DNA of 64,000 nt from contig JAHDDW010000001.1 of the NCBI GenBank assembly GCA_020629155.1, positions 156,454 through 220,453 on the forward strand, given 5' to 3'. The notes under the pieces are model-generated. The model was not told the origin of the DNA, searched no databases, and saw only the letters and a list, made by a program, of their open reading frames with translations. Made by a program: the position numbers and the translations under genes. Positions 59,427 to 64,000 of this stretch are shown piece after piece. How positions within the stretch are numbered: the stretch's first letter is position 1; each line of letters opens with the position of its first letter. The stretch comes from Acidimicrobiales bacterium. GTDB lineage: Bacteria > Actinomycetota > Acidimicrobiia > Acidimicrobiales > SZUA-35.

Positions 59427-60098
59427 GTGAAACGTATTGTAGTAGTAGTGTTAGCAGCAGCTGTCGTTGCTGTCGGCGGAGTTTTCTTGTGGTTTAATGT
59501 GATTCGTGGAGACGCTCCTGAAGAGTTTGAACTCACTAAATCTGAGGGAACAGTTTCGGGCGAGACTATAGAAGATGTCAACGGCGTGTGGATAATCGCA
59601 CCAGAGTCAGAAGCAGGGTATCGAGTTGTTGAAGACCTTAGCGGCATCCAAAATTTTGAGGCTGTTGGACGCACAAGTCAGATCACAGGGTCACTAACCG
59701 TCGAAGAAGGCACTGTTGCTGAAGCGACCTTTGAGGTAGACGTCGCATCTATCACAAGCGATGACGGTAAACGTGATAACAAATTTAAAGGCGACATTAT
59801 GGACGCAGACACCTTTCCTACAGCGTCTTTTGTGCTAAATGAGCCGTTAACCTTCGGCACACTTGAACAGTCAGGCACTGCTAGCGAAACAACCGCCAAA
59901 GGGGACCTTACCTTAAAAGATGTAACGAAATCAGTTAGTTCTGATCTGACGTTTCAAGTTATCGGTGATCAAATTGAAGTGGTTGGCTCTATCCCCGTCG
60001 CCTATAGCGACTTTGGCATCGATAACCCAACAAACCCATTCGTGACGGTTAGAGATGAAGGCATGGTCGAGTTTAAACTGCGATTCGAGAAACAGTAA
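59427..60098 (+). CDS. YceI-family protein
   Basis: GTG start in ORF 59373-60098; TM segment; IKSDD-type core ASITSDDGKRDNKFKGDIMDADTFPTASF. Confidence 0.85.
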   Translation: MKRIVVVVLAAAVVAVGGVFLWFNVIRGDAPEEFELTKSEGTVSGETIEDVNGVWIIAPESEAGYRVVEDLSGIQNFEAVGRTSQITGSLTVEEGTVAEATFEVDVASITSDDGKRDNKFKGDIMDADTFPTASFVLNEPLTFGTLEQSGTASETTAKGDLTLKDVTKSVSSDLTFQVIGDQIEVVGSIPVAYSDFGIDNPTNPFVTVRDEGMVEFKLRFEKQ

Positions 60099-60262
60099 CC
60101 ACTTCTGGAGACTCTATAGGTTTGCTTTCTAGGCTGACGCTTTGGACAATCCGAGCAAACCAGAAATGTTGAAGGCATCCACAAGTACTAGAGATCCCTT
60201 TCATAACATTCTTCTAACAAACTGGCAGTACAAATAGAGCAGATGGCTACACACTGTGTTAC

Positions 60263-61381
60263 GTGAGCCTTCATCGATTAACTCAACAACTGGAGAATCT
60301 CTTGAAAAAATTTACTGCCCAAAAATCTAGCATCGTTACAGCCACATCATTTGTAGCAGCGTTTGTCTTGCTTGCGTCTGCTTGCTCCTCAGCCGTTGAC
60401 ATAAGCGAGACAGATACTAGCGAATCGTCGACACAGGTAGATGCATTACCATCAGATGATGCTACTTCTGCAAGTGGAAACCCACGTGCTGGAGGCCCTC
60501 CAGCTAATGACATTGTAGAAGACACAACCGTAGACTCATCAGCTATTGACCCGTCAAAGGTGGGTTCACTTACTGATTCTTCTTTCCTAACAGATTATGA
60601 ACTCATCGACGAAAACACAAACAGTAGTGTGCAGGTTTCTTTGTCCGAAGACGCACGCGTGATGGAAGCAAACGGGCTGCCCAATCATGCAACAGGTGAC
60701 TTTCCTAACGCAGGCAACCCCAATACAATCTCTGCGCAAGAAATCTCTGCAAGCTTTCCGTTAGAACCAACCTATACAGGGGCGCAAACGTTTGCCCGAG
60801 AACCTGGTGTGAGTATTAACGGCGTGAAATTCGAACCAGAAACAGCCGAACGAGCAACGTGCGATAACAACATTGTCTACAGCATCGAAGCGAAACAAGA
60901 CACCGTCGATTTAGGTCTTGACTTTAATAACGCGCATGTGCAACCAACAGGCGCTTACCATTACCATGGCGTATCAGACAGTCTTGTTGAAACATTAGAT
61001 AGCGACCAAGCTGTTGTTCACGTCGGCTTCGCCCACGATGGCTACATGATCTACTACTCCCCTAGTGGTCAATACAAGCCAAGCTGGAGAATCAAGACAG
61101 AAGATAGAGAAGGCACAAACTGTACCTATACTGCTGGTCGAAGCGGAGAAGAAACCACTTTTGCAGGGCCAACACCAGATGGCACCTTTGTTGAGGATCA
61201 CGAGTTTGTGCAAGGCGAAGGCGATCTTGATGCTTGCAACGGTATCGAAATTGACGGCGAATACGCTTACTTTTTGACTGATGAGTATCCATACATTCCG
61301 CGATGTCTAAATGGCGAGTTTGCATCACAAGGCGGCGGACAAGGTGGACCTGGCGACAGGCAAGCTCCACCGCAGCAGTAG
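60263..61381 (+). CDS. YHYH-domain lipoprotein
   Basis: AYHYHGVSDSL; lipobox LLASACSS. Confidence 0.85.
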   Translation: MSLHRLTQQLENLLKKFTAQKSSIVTATSFVAAFVLLASACSSAVDISETDTSESSTQVDALPSDDATSASGNPRAGGPPANDIVEDTTVDSSAIDPSKVGSLTDSSFLTDYELIDENTNSSVQVSLSEDARVMEANGLPNHATGDFPNAGNPNTISAQEISASFPLEPTYTGAQTFAREPGVSINGVKFEPETAERATCDNNIVYSIEAKQDTVDLGLDFNNAHVQPTGAYHYHGVSDSLVETLDSDQAVVHVGFAHDGYMIYYSPSGQYKPSWRIKTEDREGTNCTYTAGRSGEETTFAGPTPDGTFVEDHEFVQGEGDLDACNGIEIDGEYAYFLTDEYPYIPRCLNGEFASQGGGQGGPGDRQAPPQQ

Positions 61382-61424
61382 TTACCACTAAAGGCTTGAC
61401 GTTTATAGAAAAGACAATACGAAC

Positions 61425-61452
61425 GTGGCAGACCAGTTATCTGGTCTGCCAC
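61425..61452. terminator. 12-bp perfect hairpin between convergent genes
   Basis: GTGGCAGACCAG-TTAT-CTGGTCTGCCAC. Confidence 0.75.
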
Positions 61453-61460
61453 ATAGTCGT

Positions 61461-64000
61461 TTATGTATATGACTTAGTTTTGCGAATCGCTAGGGCTCCA
61501 AGAGCTACCAGTAGTAGAGCAATTGCAGCTAACATTATTGCACTAGATCCTGTGAACGCTATTTGCAAATGATCTAAGATGCCATCTCCATTAGCATCTT
61601 TTGCTTCTTGCGCATCTGGAATGCCGTCTCCATCAGAATCTACATCAAGATAGTCAGGGATTCCATCGCCATCTGTGTCGATATTTTTCTCTTGAGAATC
61701 TGGGAGACCATCGCCGTCAGAATCGTTTTCTACCTGCGCATCATCAGCGTCTTGCGGAGGTAGCACCCCAGGAATTGGCGCACCAGTTTCGTCTGCTGGT
61801 GTGCCTGTGACTCCAGCGTTGTTTATGTAAACCCCTGACAGCGTGCTAACAGATAGTTCAGTTACACAAGTCACTGTCTCGCCTGGCGCTAGCGGACCAG
61901 CCAACTCAGCGCATGTTGTGCTATCAGTTGTTACATCGTCGCTCGGATCACTTGGCGTGCCGGCATCATCGACAATCACAATATCGGTGAGATATGTGCC
62001 ACCAGTGTTTGTTACGACATAGGTGAATGGGATAAGCCCTTCTTTGCCTATGTACAGTTCACCGTCTGGGGCGTCGCCTGCTGTTTTGACGATGTCAATA
62101 CCTGGGATAAGCGTCTTAGCTATATCGCCATCGTATGGATCTTCAAAGAGTGGCTCGCCAGGACCATAGGTCGGGTTGCCGTCCTCATCAAGCGCAGGAT
62201 TACCATCCTCATCCAAAATAGGATCACCCTGTGTTGTATATTCCTCACCATTCTCATCAGTCGGAGAACCAGTCGCACCAGCGCTGTTAACATGGTCAGT
62301 GTCTGTAACCATAATCTCTACAACACACGTTACACTGTCGCCTGGCGCTATCGGCCCAGCCAGACCAGCACACTCAGCAGAAGAAATAACCACATCGTCA
62401 GTTGTATCATCAGAAGTGCCAGCATCATCGACGATCGCAACACCCGTTAGATACGTGCCGCCTGTGTTCGTTACGACAAAGGTAAATGGCACCATACCAG
62501 GTTCTGAAATTGTGTAGTCATCGCCATCGGCTGCTGTTCCAGCTGTCTTCACAAGATCGATACCTGGTGGCAACACAACATCTGATGGATCTTCATCAGT
62601 TGGGTCTTCGAGGTCGTATGGTTCACCAGGTTCATAGGTTGGGTTACCGTCCTCATCAAGTACAGGATTACCATCCTCATCCAAAATAGGATCACCTTGC
62701 GAAACATACGGGTCACCGTTTTCATCAGTCGGAGAACCAGACGTACCAGCAGTGTTTGTGTACGGGCTGTTTTCAAGATCAACCAACAATTCTATTTCAC
62801 ATGTCACACTGTCGCCTGGGGCTATAGGGCCAGCCAAACCAGCACATGTTGTGCTATCAACGAGAACATCATCGCTCGTGTCACCAGGCGTACCAGCATC
62901 ATCAATAATTGTTGCATTTGTGAGATGTGTACCACCTGTGTTTGTCACGACAAAGGTAAATGGCACCATGCCCGATTCAGGGTTAACATATATTGCACCA
63001 TCGGCTGCGTCGCCTGCCGTCTTCACGATGGAAATACCTGGGTAAAGTGTTTCAGCATCGTCGTCATCTGTTGGATCTTCAAACAGCGGTTCGCCAGGAC
63101 CATAGGTTGGGTTGCCGTCCTCATCAAGTACAGGATTACCATCTTCATCCAAAATAGGATCACCTTGCGAAACATACGGATCACCATTCTCATCAGTCGG
63201 AGAACCAGTCGCACCAGCGCTGTTAACATGGTCAGTGTCTGTAACCATAATCTCTACAACACACGCTACACTGTCGCCTGGCGCTATAGGACCAGCCAGG
63301 CCAGCACATTCAGAGGCAGTGATAATCACATCATCTAGTGGATCGTCAGGGGTGCCAGCATCATCGATAATCATCACGTCTGTTAGGTAAGTACCACCGT
63401 CATTTTCAACGACAAAGGTGAACGGGACAAGACCTGGACCATTGATAACAAACGGTGTTCCATCTGCTGCTGTTCCAGCTGTCTTCGTTAGTTTAATGCT
63501 AGGAGGAACCACAACATCGGAAGGATCGTCATCAGTTGGATCTTCAAGATCAAACGGCTCACCATCTTCATAGGTTGGGTTACCATCCTCATCAAGCACA
63601 GGATTACCATCCTCATCCAAAATAGGATCACCCTGCGAAACATACGAATCACCATTCTCATCAGTCGGAGAACCAGTCGCACCAGCAGTGTTTGTGTACG
63701 GACTATTCGCTGTTGTCACATCAAGATCCAACGTACACGTAACCGTCGCACCAGGCGCTAGCGGTCCAGCCAAACCAGCACACTCAGCAGACGTTAACGT
63801 CACGTCATCTGACGTATCACCAGGCGTACCAGCATCATCAGTAATCGTCATACCAGTCAAATACGTACCACCAGTGTTAATAACATCAAAGGTAAACGTC
63901 ACTGTACCTTCAGGGTCGTTGACATAAATCTCACCATCAGCTGCATCGCCTGCGGTTTTCACTATTTTGATACCAGGTGTCAAGACAATAGCATCGTCAT
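61461..64000 (-). CDS. Large DUF11-repeat surface protein with TSP3-like repeats and C-terminal anchor, 5' end beyond window
   Basis: Repeated PTDENGDPYVSQGDPILDEDGNPVLDEDGNPTY...IVKTAGDAADG units; DSDGDGLPDSQ...DTDGDGIPDYLDVDSDGDGIPD; IAFTGSS + TM + basic tail; frame stays open to the edge. Confidence 0.9.
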   Translation of the reverse strand, partial: DDAIVLTPGIKIVKTAGDAADGEIYVNDPEGTVTFTFDVINTGGTYLTGMTITDDAGTPGDTSDDVTLTSAECAGLAGPLAPGATVTCTLDLDVTTANSPYTNTAGATGSPTDENGDSYVSQGDPILDEDGNPVLDEDGNPTYEDGEPFDLEDPTDDDPSDVVVPPSIKLTKTAGTAADGTPFVINGPGLVPFTFVVENDGGTYLTDVMIIDDAGTPDDPLDDVIITASECAGLAGPIAPGDSVACVVEIMVTDTDHVNSAGATGSPTDENGDPYVSQGDPILDEDGNPVLDEDGNPTYGPGEPLFEDPTDDDDAETLYPGISIVKTAGDAADGAIYVNPESGMVPFTFVVTNTGGTHLTNATIIDDAGTPGDTSDDVLVDSTTCAGLAGPIAPGDSVTCEIELLVDLENSPYTNTAGTSGSPTDENGDPYVSQGDPILDEDGNPVLDEDGNPTYEPGEPYDLEDPTDEDPSDVVLPPGIDLVKTAGTAADGDDYTISEPGMVPFTFVVTNTGGTYLTGVAIVDDAGTSDDTTDDVVISSAECAGLAGPIAPGDSVTCVVEIMVTDTDHVNSAGATGSPTDENGEEYTTQGDPILDEDGNPALDEDGNPTYGPGEPLFEDPYDGDIAKTLIPGIDIVKTAGDAPDGELYIGKEGLIPFTYVVTNTGGTYLTDIVIVDDAGTPSDPSDDVTTDSTTCAELAGPLAPGETVTCVTELSVSTLSGVYINNAGVTGTPADETGAPIPGVLPPQDADDAQVENDSDGDGLPDSQEKNIDTDGDGIPDYLDVDSDGDGIPDAQEAKDANGDGILDHLQIAFTGSSAIMLAAIALLLVALGALAIRKTKSYT

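Noticed and set aside
62697-63338. Plus-strand 213 aa ORF and neighbours over the DUF11 gene
   Set aside because: Antisense shadow ORFs created by the repetitive coding sequence

Overview
This 64 kb window is a moderate/low-GC, Actinobacteria-like chromosome segment, by protein flavour only: an IniA/IniC-like dynamin pair, a DUF3516 helicase and an actinobacterial-style LepA/HolA/ComEC neighbourhood. Core genes include lepA, rpsT, holA, comEC, comEA, a NarL-type two-component system, ABC transporters, bioB/bioF/bioD, smpB, ssrA (tmRNA), a ZrgA/ABC/FtsX/DUF3299 putative zinc-export operon, an ECF sigma factor, a TrmA/RlmD-like methyltransferase, several secreted proteins, and a DUF11/TSP3 repeat surface protein that runs off the right edge. 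The main accessory locus (about 13.87-26.62 kb) is a complete type I-C CRISPR-Cas system (cas3-cas5-cas8c-cas7-cas4-cas1-cas2, minus strand). I counted 49 repeats of 37 bp by eye. An IS256-family element (13936-15367) has inserted inside the most leader-distal spacer, with an 8-bp target duplication; joining its flanks restores a 36-bp spacer. Eight spacers occur twice. In several pairs one end is fixed (the predicted PAM-proximal end) while the other end varies by 1-2 nt, which looks like re-acquisition rather than simple duplication. Other signals: a dispersed MITE-like repeat in three intergenic regions (one copy with perfect 27-bp terminal inverted repeats); two same-length DUF4143 ATPases, each preceded by a two-copy C-run/G-run element with 33-bp spacing; a Zur-box-like palindrome before zrgA; a 17-bp perfect hairpin inside a hypothetical CDS between smpB and ssrA; and two gene remnants. 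All calls come from reading the sequence; no database searches were run.
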